A stretch of 64,000 nucleotides of DNA from Lysobacter_K koreensis (lineage in GTDB: Bacteria > Pseudomonadota > Gammaproteobacteria > Xanthomonadales > Xanthomonadaceae): contig NZ_JBHTIH010000003.1 of the NCBI RefSeq assembly GCF_042677045.1, positions 186,001-250,000 on the forward strand, read 5' to 3'. Made by a program: the position numbers and the translations under genes. The notes under the pieces are model-generated. The model did no database searches. It was not told the DNA's origin and saw nothing but the letters and a program-made list of their open reading frames with translations. Below, in pieces: positions 1 through 7,781 of this stretch. Each line of letters opens with the position of its first letter. The stretch's first letter is position 1.

Positions 1-800
1 GTCGGGATCGCGAAACTCAGGCCGATGTTGCCGGCCATGCTGCCGCGCGGGTTGAAGCTGGCAGTGTTGATGCCGATCAGCTCGCCGTGGAGGTTGACCA
101 GCGCGCCGCCGGAATTGCCCGGGTTGATCGAGGCGTCGGTCTGGATGAAGTTCTGGTAGCCCAGCCCGCGCAGCCCCATGCGGCCGACCGCGGAAACGAT
201 CCCCGAGGTCACCGTCTGCCCGATCCCGAACGGGTTGCCGACCGCAACCACGAAATCGCCGACCTGCAGCTTGCTCGAGTCGGCCAACGGCAGCGCGCTC
301 AGGCCCTGCGCGGCGATCTTCATCACCGCGATGTCGGTGTCCGGGTCGGAGCCAACGAAGTCGGCTTTCAAGGTACGGCCGTCGGCCAACGTCACCGAGA
401 CCTCGTCCGCGCCCTCGATCACGTGGTGGTTGGTCAGGACCAGGCCCTTGCCCGCATCGACGATCACGCCCGAGCCCAGCGACTCGTTGATGCGCTCCTG
501 CGACAACTCGGGATACATGCGCCGGAACATCGGGTCGTTGCCGAACGGGCTGACCCGCACGCGCTGCTTGGTGTGCACGCTGACCACCGCCGGGGTCACG
601 CGCGCCAGCATCGGCGCCAGCGAGGGCAGCGGCGTGCTCCCGACCGCGGCCGGCAGCGCGGCCACGGTCGGCGGCAGCGCGGCCGCGGCGGGCGCGGCCT
701 GCGCGGGGCTGTCCAGGCCGTCGCGGATCGCGGTCGCGGCAAAGCCGCCGAACGCGGCGGCCAGAGACAGGGCCAGCAGGGTCTTGGTGGGGGTGGTCAT
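1..800 (-). CDS. HtrA/DegP-family periplasmic serine protease (C-terminal part cut by window edge)
   Basis: Envelope serine protease that degrades misfolded periplasmic proteins. It is read leftwards from an ATG at 800 and runs off the window, so only about 266 residues are seen and the PDZ domains are missing. The N-terminus carries an Ala/Leu-rich membrane or signal segment (about residues 6-25) and an Ala/Pro linker. The trypsin-like domain follows, with catalytic His in TNHHVI, Asp in DPDTDIAV and Ser in NPGNSGGAL. An in-frame ATG at 806 is an equally possible start, and no strong ribosome binding site separates them. The catalytic triad makes the family sure. Whether it is DegP, DegQ or MucD cannot be told without the PDZ part. 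Confidence 0.93.
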   Translation of the reverse strand, partial: MTTPTKTLLALSLAAAFGGFAATAIRDGLDSPAQAAPAAAALPPTVAALPAAVGSTPLPSLAPMLARVTPAVVSVHTKQRVRVSPFGNDPMFRRMYPELSQERINESLGSGVIVDAGKGLVLTNHHVIEGADEVSVTLADGRTLKADFVGSDPDTDIAVMKIAAQGLSALPLADSSKLQVGDFVVAVGNPFGIGQTVTSGIVSAVGRMGLRGLGYQNFIQTDASINPGNSGGALVNLHGELIGINTASFNPRGSMAGNIGLSFAIP

Positions 801-1380
801 CGGCATGGGGGCGTGTGTCTCGGGTTGATCGGGCGTGCTGGTCGACAACGCACTCTTGCGACGCCGCGTCCGGCAATCAAGTGCGCGACTGGCAAGTGCG
901 CGACTGGGTGTCCGGCCCAGTGTCGAAGGCGGCCGCTAAATACACGATGAAGTCGGGCCCCAGGCAGGCGGCGCCGGGCGCCACACCGTACAACCCAATG
1001 CCGCCGGGGGCGTTGGCTGGATGCCGCCGCAGTCAAGCGTGACGACCATCAGAAAGCCGTTGACTTCACCAAATGCCGGGGGTAGCTTGAGTCCCTCGCT
1101 CCGCCACTACATCTTGTGGTTGGCGCCGCGACGGGAGCCCAAGCGTAGGGGTTGCTTGGGTGGGTTGGGCGCCTCTGGGGAGTGGCGTGTGACGCAACGA
1201 GCAGCAGCTGAGCGCGACCTGGAACCGGCCACCTGACACCAGCGGACCACGCGGCGCGGATGACGCGATCGCGGGCCGTGCCGTCGACGCTCCCGTTGGG
1301 GCGCCGCGGACACTACACAACTTATTAGAACCATCGGCGGCGGGCGCGACCCGTCGCCACGACGAGGAGACAGGACAGGC
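801..1380. other. Intergenic region between divergent HtrA protease and nrdJa
   Basis: 580 bases with no convincing gene; the small open frames here lack ribosome binding sites and overlap each other. It holds a promoter candidate and a NrdR-box-like palindrome (listed separately). I looked for a cobalamin riboswitch because nrdJa needs adenosylcobalamin, and saw no B12-box sequence. A purine-rich ribosome binding site (GAGGAG, about 10 nt before the ATG at 1381) lies at the right end. Confidence 0.6.
1060..1119 (+). promoter_or_regulatory. Candidate nrdJa promoter with NrdR-box-like palindrome
   Basis: The palindrome CCACTACATCTTGTGG (1104-1119) matches 12 of 16 positions of the NrdR box consensus ACACWATATATWGTGT, including the outer CAC/GTG arms. 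NrdR is the ATP/dATP-sensing repressor of ribonucleotide reductase genes. Just upstream, TTGACT (1060-1065) and TAGCTT (1083-1088) are 17 bp apart and could be -35 and -10 boxes, although the -10 is weak. NrdR boxes usually come as pairs; I see only a poor second match near 1309-1324. The gene itself starts at 1381, so a long leader is implied. Confidence 0.5.
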
Positions 1381-3558
1381 ATGAGCACGGTGCGCCTCGA
1401 GGCGGTCAAGATGAACAACACGGACGATTCAAACCGGGCCGGCCCGACCCGCGAAATTCCGATGCAGCCCGCGTCCCAGGATATCTGGGACAAAAAGTAC
1501 CGGCTCAAGAGCAAGTCGGGCGAGGCGATCGACGCCGACATCGACGGCACATACCTGCGCGTCGCCCGCGCGCTGTCCGAGGCCGAGCCTACGCCCGAGC
1601 TGCAGCAGTACTGGATGGAGCGCTTCGCCTGGGCGCTGCGCCGCGGCGCGATCCCGGCCGGCCGCATCACCTCCAATGCCGGCGCGCTCGAGCACAAGCC
1701 CGCGACCAGCACGATCAACTGCACCGTGTCCGGCACCATCGAAGACTCGATGGACGGCATCCTCGAGAAGGTCCACGAGGCAGGCCTCACGCTTAAGGCC
1801 GGTTGCGGCATCGGCTACGAGTTCTCGACGCTGCGCCCGCGCGGCGCGTTCGTCGCCGGCGCCGGCGCGTACACGTCCGGGCCGATGTCGTTCATGGATA
1901 TCTACGACAAGATGTGCTTCACCGTGTCCTCGGCCGGTGGCCGCCGCGGCGCGCAGATGGGCACGTTCGACGTGTCGCACCCGGACGTCAAGGACTTCAT
2001 CCGCGCCAAGCGCGAAGACGGCCGCCTGCGCCAGTTCAACCTGTCGCTGCTGATCACCGACGGCTTCATGGACGCGGTCAAGACCGACGCCGACTGGCCG
2101 ATGGTGTTCCCGGTCAACATCAAGGAACGCGGCGAGCTCGACCTCGACGACGCGTCCAAGGTGGTCTGGCGCGAGTGGCCGACCCACAAGAACTACATCG
2201 CCCGCGAAGACGGGCTGGTCGCCTGCAAGATCTACGGTCACATCCGCGCCCGGCACCTGTGGGACATGATCATGGTCTCGACGTACGACTACGCCGAGCC
2301 GGGCTTCATCCTGATCGACCGCGTCAACGAGATGAACAATAACTGGTGGTGCGAGAACATCCGCGCCACCAACCCCTGCGGCGAGCAGCCGTTGCCGGCG
2401 TACGGCGCCTGCCTGCTGGGCTCGGTCAACCTGACCAAGTTCGTGCGCAACCCGTTCACCGAGCAGGCGACGTTCGACTGGGAGGAATACAAGGAAGTCG
2501 TGCGCGTGTTCACCCGCATGCTCGACAACGTGGTCGAGGTCAATGGCCTGCCGCTGGAGCAGCAGCGCAACGAGATCATGCGCAAGCGCCGCCACGGCAT
2601 GGGCTTCCTGGGTCTGGGCAGCACCGTGACCATGCTGCAGATGAAGTACGGCTCCCAGGCCTCGTGCGAGTTCACCGAAGCCGTCGCCCGCGAGATGGCG
2701 GTCGCCGGCTGGGAGATGGGTCTGGCGCTGGCGAAGGAAAAGGGCGCCGCGCCGATCATGGAGGAGCGCTTCGAGGTCACCGCCGCGATGCTGCGCCAGC
2801 GCCCGGAGATGGTCGCCGACGGCTGGAAGCTCGGCCAGCAGATCGAAGGCAAGGTGCTGCACGCCAAGTACAGCCGCTACATGCAGCGCGTGGCCGAAGT
2901 CGCGCCGGAGCTGGTCGAGGAGCTGGCCGAGGTCGGCGCCCGCTTCACCCACCACAGCTCGATCGCGCCGACCGGCACGATCTCGCTGAGCCTGGCCAAC
3001 AACGCCTCCAACGGCATCGAGCCGAGCTTCGCCCACCACTACAGCCGCAACGTGATCCGCGAAGGCAAGAAGTCGAAGGAAAAAGTCGACGTCTGGTCGT
3101 TCGAGCTGCTCGCCTACCGCGAGCTGGTCAACGCCAAGGCAATGCCGTTCGCGCAGGACGCCGAAGGCCAGCTGCCCGACTACTTCATCTCCGCCGACGA
3201 CATCAGCCCGAAGGAGCACGTCGACGTGCAGGCCGCGGCGCAGAAGTGGGTCGACAGCTCGATCTCCAAGACCGCGAACGTCCCGACCGACTACCCGTAC
3301 GAGGACTTCAAGGACATCTACCGCTACGCCCACGAGCAGGGCCTGAAGGGCTGCACCACGTTCCGCTTCAACCCGGCCGCCTTCCAGGGCGTGCTGGTCA
3401 AGGAAGCCGACCTGGAAAACACCCTGTACCGCTTCGAGCTCGAGGACGGCAGCGTGGTCGAGGTCAAGGGCAACGAGCAGATCGAGTACGACGGCGAGAT
3501 GCACTCGGCCGCGAACCTGTTCGATGCGCTGAAAGAGGGTTACTACGGCAAGTTCTAG
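1381..3558 (+). CDS. nrdJa: Class II (adenosylcobalamin-dependent) ribonucleotide reductase, large part NrdJa
   Basis: Reduces ribonucleotides to deoxyribonucleotides for DNA synthesis in the cytoplasm, using a cobalamin-generated thiyl radical. The catalytic core is complete. NPCGEQ places the thiyl-radical cysteine at about C333, flanked by the conserved Asn331 and Glu335. The two redox cysteines appear to be about C114 (in INCTVSG) and C344 (in YGACLLGS). At 725 residues the chain ends without the C-terminal zinc/CxxC tail; that tail is carried by the separate nrdJb gene at 4551, the split layout known from Pseudomonas aeruginosa. Start at 1381 has GAGGAG upstream; an internal ATG at 1411 is less likely. 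A histone H1-like gene lies between the two halves. Confidence 0.95.
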   Translation: MSTVRLEAVKMNNTDDSNRAGPTREIPMQPASQDIWDKKYRLKSKSGEAIDADIDGTYLRVARALSEAEPTPELQQYWMERFAWALRRGAIPAGRITSNAGALEHKPATSTINCTVSGTIEDSMDGILEKVHEAGLTLKAGCGIGYEFSTLRPRGAFVAGAGAYTSGPMSFMDIYDKMCFTVSSAGGRRGAQMGTFDVSHPDVKDFIRAKREDGRLRQFNLSLLITDGFMDAVKTDADWPMVFPVNIKERGELDLDDASKVVWREWPTHKNYIAREDGLVACKIYGHIRARHLWDMIMVSTYDYAEPGFILIDRVNEMNNNWWCENIRATNPCGEQPLPAYGACLLGSVNLTKFVRNPFTEQATFDWEEYKEVVRVFTRMLDNVVEVNGLPLEQQRNEIMRKRRHGMGFLGLGSTVTMLQMKYGSQASCEFTEAVAREMAVAGWEMGLALAKEKGAAPIMEERFEVTAAMLRQRPEMVADGWKLGQQIEGKVLHAKYSRYMQRVAEVAPELVEELAEVGARFTHHSSIAPTGTISLSLANNASNGIEPSFAHHYSRNVIREGKKSKEKVDVWSFELLAYRELVNAKAMPFAQDAEGQLPDYFISADDISPKEHVDVQAAAQKWVDSSISKTANVPTDYPYEDFKDIYRYAHEQGLKGCTTFRFNPAAFQGVLVKEADLENTLYRFELEDGSVVEVKGNEQIEYDGEMHSAANLFDALKEGYYGKF

Positions 3559-3567
3559 GCGTAGATG

Positions 3568-3649
3568 CCGTCATCCAGAGCCAAGCGAGGAACCTGCTGT
3601 TCGCCCCACTGCAAGACAAGCAGGTTCCTCACCTTCGGTTCGGAATGAC
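3568..3649. repeat. Interspersed inverted repeat downstream of nrdJa
   Basis: Perfect 12-bp arms GAGGAACCTGCT (3587-3598) and AGCAGGTTCCTC (3619-3630), extended by imperfect pairing of the outer flanks (GTCATCC near 3570 against GGAATGAC near 3641). The sequence type, a palindrome containing GTCATTCC and GGAACCTGCT words, is a common intergenic element in this family of bacteria. It has no transposase. It could also act as an RNA stem-loop at the nrdJa 3' end, but there is no T-tract. The rest of the 290-base gap up to 3848 holds nothing else I can name. Confidence 0.7.
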
Positions 3650-3848
3650 AGCGAGAAAACGGCAGGGCGGCACCGACATCGCCGCCACGCGCAGACCGGG
3701 CCGGTTGCGCGCACCAGTTCCAGGCCCCGTGCATGCACGCGTTCACTGTGATTTGCGCGCAAAGCAGGTATAGCATCGCCCCGTGGAACAGCAATGTTCC
3801 CGCCCCGGTTACGCAACGCCATAAAGACGCCCGTCAGGAGGGCACAAA

Positions 3849-4457
3849 ATGAGCAACGGTAATGGAGTGACGGCGACGCTGTCGCAGGCCGCCGAAAACG
3901 TGAAAGAAACGGCTTCGAACATCGGCAGCGCGATCGCCAGCACCGCCGAAGGTGCGGTGAAGTCGGTCAAGAAGACCGCCACCAAGGCCCGCAAGGCCGC
4001 GACCAAGGCGGTCGGCAACGCGAAGAAGAAGCTCGCCAACGCCAGCGCATCGGCCAAGAAGGAAGCCACCGCGCTGAAGCGCAAGGCCTCCGGCGCCAAG
4101 AAGACCGCGAAGACGGCCACCAAGAAAGCCGCCAAGAAGACCGCCACCGCCAAGAAGGCAGTGAAGAAGACCGCCAAGAAGGCCGCCAAGGCGGTCAAGA
4201 AGACCACCGCCAAGGCCGCCAAGAAGTCGGCCGCGGTGAAGAAGTCGGCGGCCAAGAAGACCGCGCGCAAGGCCCCGGCGAAGAAGGCCGCGAGCAAGAA
4301 GACCGCGACCCGCAAGGTTGCCAAGAAGGCCACCGCCAAGAAGGCGGTAGCCAAGAAGGCGCCTGCGAAGAAGGCACCGGCCAAGAAGGCCATGAAGAAG
4401 ACGGCGATGAAGAAGACGGCCAAGAAGGTCGCCAAGAAAGCCGCCAAGAAGAAGTAA
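3849..4457 (+). CDS. Histone H1-like Lys/Ala-rich DNA-binding protein
   Basis: A 202-residue very basic protein that probably coats or condenses DNA, as H1-like proteins of bacteria do. Residues 1-35 are a mixed amphipathic stretch (MSNGNGVTATLSQAAENVKE). The remaining 160 or so residues are almost only Lys, Ala and Thr, built of KKA, KKTAK and AKKAPAKKA repeats, ending in KKAAKKK. The ATG follows GTCAGGAGGGCACAAA, a good ribosome binding site. The repeat-rich tail is of the type that varies in length between strains. It sits between nrdJa and nrdJb, which is odd for an unrelated function. The antisense strand is open but only as a mirror of the Lys codons. Confidence 0.85.
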   Translation: MSNGNGVTATLSQAAENVKETASNIGSAIASTAEGAVKSVKKTATKARKAATKAVGNAKKKLANASASAKKEATALKRKASGAKKTAKTATKKAAKKTATAKKAVKKTAKKAAKAVKKTTAKAAKKSAAVKKSAAKKTARKAPAKKAASKKTATRKVAKKATAKKAVAKKAPAKKAPAKKAMKKTAMKKTAKKVAKKAAKKK

Positions 4458-4480
4458 AGAACAGCAAGCCCCGATTGGTC

Positions 4481-4501
4481 GCCGCGCCCCAGCGGCGCGG
4501 C
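4481..4501 (+). other. GC-rich stem-loop in the nrdJb leader
   Basis: Perfect 8-bp stem GCCGCGCC / GGCGCGGC with a 5-nt loop, between the H1-like stop and the nrdJb start. No T-tract follows, so it is more likely an mRNA-stabilising or partial-termination hairpin than a true intrinsic terminator. Confidence 0.5.
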
Positions 4502-4550
4502 GGCCGCATTACGCAACGCGAACTCGCAACAACCGCATCAGGATCCTTCC

Positions 4551-5357
4551 ATGGCCGTCAAGATCGACCAGAAAATCAAGGGCTACGCCGTCGTCACCCC
4601 GGAAGACAAGGCCAAGGACGCCGCCGTCAAGGCCGAAGCCGTCGCCCGCACCGTGGTCGAGGCGCAGCTGCCGACCGCCGACGTGATCCAGATGCACGAG
4701 CGCATCGAGCGCCCCGAGATCCTGATCGGCAGCACCTACAAGATCAAATCGCCGCTGTTCGAGCACGCGCTGTACGTGACGATCAACGACATCGTGCTCA
4801 ACGCCGGCAGCGAGCACGAACAGCGCCGTCCCTTCGAGATCTTCATCAACTCGAAGAACATGGACCACTTCCAGTGGATCGTCGCGCTGACCCGGATCAT
4901 GTCCGCGGTGTTCCGCAAGGGCGGCGACGTCACCTTCCTGGTCGACGAGATGAAGGCCGTGTTCGACCCCAAGGGCGGCTACTTCAAGGCCGGCGGCGTG
5001 TACATGCCGTCGCTGGTCGCCGAGCTGGGCAGCATCGTCGAGGACCACCTCAAGTCGATCGGCCTGATGCACGACCCTGAAAAGAGCGACGCGCAGCGCG
5101 CGATGATCGCCGAGAAGCGCGCGGCCTACGCGGCGCTGACCTCAAAAAAAAACTCTGACGTAAGCGCGTCGGCCGACCTGTTCCCGTCGCCGAAGGTGCG
5201 CGACGACGAGCGCGTCGAGGATCTCGAGGTCACCGGCGACGGCGGCGTGTCGTTCCCGCCGTCGGCCACCATGTGCCACAAGTGCAGCGCCAAGGCGCTG
5301 GTGATCATGGATGGGTGTGCGACTTGCTTGAATTGCGGTTATAGCAAGTGCGGCTGA
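4551..5357 (+). CDS. nrdJb: Class II ribonucleotide reductase C-terminal subunit NrdJb (TSCPD domain, CxxC tail)
   Basis: Second half of the split class II reductase. The 268-residue protein has the TSCPD-type domain found after class II and class III reductase cores (residues about 55-175, with FINSKNMDHFQWIVALTR), then a charged linker. It ends in a cysteine cluster CHKCSAKALVIMDGCATC plus LNCGYSKCG. Such C-terminal cysteines re-reduce the active-site disulphide after each turnover, so the protein is needed by NrdJa. ATG at 4551 follows an AGGATCC ribosome binding site. Separation from nrdJa by about 990 bp and an H1-like gene suggests its own or attenuated transcription. The codon for the linker contains an A-run (near 5145) that could slip. 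Confidence 0.9.
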   Translation: MAVKIDQKIKGYAVVTPEDKAKDAAVKAEAVARTVVEAQLPTADVIQMHERIERPEILIGSTYKIKSPLFEHALYVTINDIVLNAGSEHEQRRPFEIFINSKNMDHFQWIVALTRIMSAVFRKGGDVTFLVDEMKAVFDPKGGYFKAGGVYMPSLVAELGSIVEDHLKSIGLMHDPEKSDAQRAMIAEKRAAYAALTSKKNSDVSASADLFPSPKVRDDERVEDLEVTGDGGVSFPPSATMCHKCSAKALVIMDGCATCLNCGYSKCG

Positions 5358-5369
5358 GCGCATTCGCCA

Positions 5370-5885
5370 ATGCTGCTTGAATGGGTTGCCAAGCACAGAC
5401 TCAATGAATACTCCGACGTTCTAGGTCTGTTGATCACTATCGTGGGTTTTGCAGCCACTTTGTGGGCTGTTTGGCGATCTCGTAGAGTTGCGGCGCAAGC
5501 GCTCGCAGTTGCTAATAAGGTTAGAGATGACCTGAGGAAAGTCGAAACGGTCGCCGAGTTCTCATCGGCAATGACAGCAATGGAGGAGGTTAAGCGCCTT
5601 CATCGCAAGGGTGATCTAGACCCGCTTCCGGAGCGGTATTCTGCGCTTCGCCGTTCCTTGATAAGTCTTAGGGCGTCCAGTCAATTGCTCACAGATGGTG
5701 AGCAATCGGTGCTGCAGTCGGCCATCACTCAGTTTGCTGGGTTTGAGCGCCGGATAGAAAAGGCACTCACGAGTGAGAGCGCAAAAGTAGACTTTGCGAA
5801 AATGAATCGCATTGTTTCAAGCAGCATGGATCAGATTCATGCCGTCTTGATCAGAATCAAGACAGCAATTGGAGATGGTAAGTGA
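5370..5885 (+). CDS. Hypothetical membrane-anchored helical protein, first gene of a low-GC pair
   Basis: Not recognised. The 171-residue product has one N-terminal membrane segment (about residues 16-35, LGLLITIVGFAATLWAV) followed by a basic stop-transfer (RSRR). The rest is mostly charged helix likely to form a coiled coil or four-helix bundle facing the cytoplasm. Base composition drops to about 50% GC and codons such as AGA, ATA, TTG and TTA appear, unlike all neighbours, which points to transfer from another genome. It starts only 12 bp after nrdJb without a clear ribosome binding site. Its stop overlaps the next start (GTGA), so the two genes are translated together. Confidence 0.7.
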   Translation: MLLEWVAKHRLNEYSDVLGLLITIVGFAATLWAVWRSRRVAAQALAVANKVRDDLRKVETVAEFSSAMTAMEEVKRLHRKGDLDPLPERYSALRRSLISLRASSQLLTDGEQSVLQSAITQFAGFERRIEKALTSESAKVDFAKMNRIVSSSMDQIHAVLIRIKTAIGDGK

Positions 5886-6229
5886 GCCACGAGAAGATCG
5901 CTAAAATGTTGGTTGTTCTCAGGAAAAAGACTGAGGACGGTGCGCTGACTTGGGCGGAGACGGAAGACAAAGGAATCTTTCAGGCCTCATTTCCAAAGTA
6001 CGCGGTTCGATTGTTCGAGGCAGCGAATCCGTTTGAGAACGAAACAGATTTCGTGCTTCAGATTTGCAATGACAATGGCGACGTTGTGGAAGAAGTAAGG
6101 GATACGGATCTAACTTCTTTCTTTGAGAAGCCGTATGTATTCATGCGGGATCTTTACGAACTCGCGCGACGGAACGCTATGGGAGTCGACGCAGCGATCG
6201 ACGAGATAATGATCTCCCTGCTTAAGTAG
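5882..6229 (+). CDS. Hypothetical cytosolic protein, second gene of the low-GC pair
   Basis: Not recognised by name. 115 residues, GTG start at 5882 overlapping the previous stop by 4 bp. The acidic protein reads as a short beta-rich domain (residues 12-75; LTWAETEDKGIFQASFPKY then VLQICNDNGDVVEEV) followed by a C-terminal helix pair (YELARRNAMGVDAAIDEIM). The layout, strands that look like a small sheet plus the helix with ALG/AMGVD-like motif, resembles a widespread family of uncharacterised proteins often coded beside membrane proteins in mobile regions. This is from memory and unproved. Same low GC as its partner, and the patch to the right holds repeats and a transposase remnant. Confidence 0.7.
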   Translation: MSHEKIAKMLVVLRKKTEDGALTWAETEDKGIFQASFPKYAVRLFEAANPFENETDFVLQICNDNGDVVEEVRDTDLTSFFEKPYVFMRDLYELARRNAMGVDAAIDEIMISLLK

Positions 6230-6686
6230 TGGTCGGCCAGTCGGCGTAGGGCGCAATCAAAGGGCATTGCTCTCATGTGAGTCGCGGCGAGGGCGACGCA
6301 AGCCAACATCAAGAGCTTTCGCACGCTGCGCGCGCGAGTCACTTTTGTCCTTGTCAAAAGTAACCAAAACCGCCTGCGCCGGACGCTCGCCGGAGACGAT
6401 GAAGCCGTCTCCGGTTCCCTGTGCTCCTCGAGCAAAGGGTACGGCGCCCAAACTCGCTTCGCTCAGACAAGGGCGCCTTTCCCCTCCTTTGCCCTCCGGT
6501 GCTCGGCGAGCTCTACGGCGCGGGAAAAGCGAAGAGCTCGAAATCAACGGCAGCGGCAGCGGCAGCGGGAACGGCAACGGCAGCCAAAGTAGCCCGGGTA
6601 AGCGCAGCGCACCCGGGGCGCTTTCCCCGGTATCGATGGCCCCGGGTGCGCTGCGCTTACCCGGGCTACGTTGATACGCTGACGGC
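6230..6686. other. Repeat-rich non-coding stretch left of the RAYT remnant
   Basis: 457 bases without a supported gene. In order it holds an inverted repeat ACTTTTG (6341-6347) / CAAAAGT (6355-6361) inside a sequence of the type repeated in intergenic regions of this family; an unusual stretch with GAGACG/CGTCTC and GGCGCC words; a run of GGCAGC-like hexamers (about 6546-6585); and the large REP pair at 6589-6669 described separately. Small open frames across it are composed of repeat sequence. Confidence 0.6.
6589..6669. repeat. Paired GTAG-REP elements in inverted orientation
   Basis: Two perfect inverted 30-nt arms: 6589-6618 beginning GTAGCCCGGGTAAGCG, and 6640-6669, its reverse complement, separated by 21 nt. 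Each arm is itself a small palindrome (CCCGGGT ... ACCCGGG) headed by GTAG. That head and stem layout is what REP-associated tyrosine transposases recognise in Stenotrophomonas and relatives. The pair sits 17 nt before the RAYT remnant. Confidence 0.85.
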
Positions 6687-7186
6687 ATGGTCAGATATCG
6701 CCGCAATCGGATTGCAGGCGCAGCGTATTTCTTCACCGTGACGTTGCGTGACCGCAGGAGCGACCTGCTGGTTCGGGAAGTAGACGCCTTGCGTGACGCA
6801 TGGCGTGGAGCGGCCAATCTCGTGCCCCACGCCGTGGTGGCCGCCGTCGTCCTGCCCGAACATTTGCATGCAGTCATCCGCATGCACGATGGAAACGCGG
6901 ACTACCCGCGGCTTGGCAGGAGATCAAGATGGGGTTTACCCGGCGCACTTCCGAGCCGGGCTCCAGGTCGGCGTGGCAGTCGCGCTATTGGGAGCACACC
7001 GTGCGCGATGAAGCGGGCTTGCAGGCTTGTGTGGACTACGTCCATATCAACCCGGTCAAGCATGGCTTGGTCACGTCGGTAGCTGCGTGGCCGCATTCCA
7101 GCTTCCACCGCTATGTCCGGAATGGCTGGTTGCCGCCGGACTGGGCGGGGATGCCGGGCGACGGTGATGGATTCGGGGCACGGTGA
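6687..7186 (+). pseudogene. REP-associated tyrosine transposase (RAYT, IS200-like), frameshifted
   Basis: The single-strand transposase family that mobilises or maintains REP palindromes. The first frame, from ATG 6687, gives MVRYRRNRIAGAAYFFTVTL and the HUH-type motif LPEHLHAVIRMHDG, up to about 6915 (DYPRL). The rest continues in the next frame as WQEIKMGFTRR ... SRYWEHTVRDE ... CVDYVHINPVKHGLV, with the catalytic Tyr in YVHINPVKHG, to a stop at 7184-7186. One missing base near 6916-6919 (CGGCTTGGCAG, expected CTNTGG) explains the break. All key residues survive, so the inactivation looks recent, or it could be a sequencing error. REPs of matching type flank it on both sides. Confidence 0.88.
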
Positions 7187-7192
7187 TGCGAT

Positions 7193-7221
7193 CCCGGGTG
7201 CGCTTCGCTTACCCGGGCTAC
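7193..7221. repeat. REP element right of the RAYT remnant
   Basis: A 29-nt copy (CCCGGGTGCGCTTCGC then TTACCCGGGCTAC) of the same REP type as at 6640-6669, one central mismatch apart, seven bases after the transposase stop. It ends in CTAC, i.e. GTAG on the minus strand, so the transposase is bracketed by its likely substrates. Confidence 0.8.
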
Positions 7222-7228
7222 ATGGCGT

Positions 7229-7546
7229 CTACTCGCTCTCGTCTATTGGCGGCGCGCTGCGCAGGCCGGCTGCGCCGCCCATCGCGCGGAACTCCTGGGT
7301 GACGCGCGGGCCGGGGGCGACGCCCCAGCGGATGCCGATGCGGCTCAGGCGGCGTTCCATGTCGGCGCGCATCGGCGGCGGTGTCAGCGCCAGGATCGCG
7401 TCGTGGCGGACCGCCCAAGCGTTGGCGATCGCGTACGGGCCGGGGTTGCGCTGTTGCAGTTGCGGCATCTGCCGTTCCAGTTCGGCGATCAGTTCCTCGG
7501 CCCTTGCCAGATCACCCGCTCCGGTCGGAGCGCTTGCGTCGTTCAT
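7229..7546 (-). CDS. Small hypothetical protein, acidic helix then basic C-terminus
   Basis: Not recognised. 105 residues from an ATG at 7546 with AGGGGGAAACACC as ribosome binding site. The first third is an acidic helix (DLARAEELIAELERQMPQL), followed by a conserved-looking core ILALTPPPMRADMERRLSRIGIRW and a Gly/Pro-rich end. No signal peptide or membrane segment. It is transcribed towards the RAYT remnant and divergently from the L,D-transpeptidase gene, with 235 bp between. A longer upstream extension of the frame only mirrors the transpeptidase gene. The ribosome binding site and codon use favour a real gene. Confidence 0.65.
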   Translation of the reverse strand: MNDASAPTGAGDLARAEELIAELERQMPQLQQRNPGPYAIANAWAVRHDAILALTPPPMRADMERRLSRIGIRWGVAPGPRVTQEFRAMGGAAGLRSAPPIDESE

Positions 7547-7781
7547 TGGTGTTTCCCCCTGATGCTGCCGCGAGCGTGTGAGACCGGCGGTAGAGGCGGC
7601 GTGAGAGCGGCGGCGATCGCAGAATGCTTGGAATTGGGTTGTCGAAAGCGCATGCAAGCAACGGCAGTTGCAACCGCGGGTGAACGGTTCATCTGGCGTG
7701 CGATGCGCGGGCGCTGACTTCACGCGACCGCGAGTCCGGCTTGGACACGATGCGGGCCTACTCCCCTGCACGGCGCACTCC

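Noticed and set aside
1021..1380. Cobalamin riboswitch upstream of the B12-dependent reductase
   Set aside because: No B12-box or conserved core sequence found by eye.
1429..3504. Long minus-strand open frame (691 codons) opposite nrdJa
   Set aside because: Mirror of high-GC codon bias in nrdJa; low-complexity His/Val/Leu/Asp composition, no family match, and nrdJa has full catalytic motifs.
3809..4516. Hydrophobic minus-strand frame (235 codons) opposite the H1-like gene
   Set aside because: Antisense of AAG-rich Lys codons always gives Leu/Phe; it only looks like a membrane protein.
6267..6674. Plus-strand frame of 135 codons between the low-GC pair and the RAYT remnant
   Set aside because: Consists of interspersed repeats and REP sequence, no ribosome binding site, no motif.
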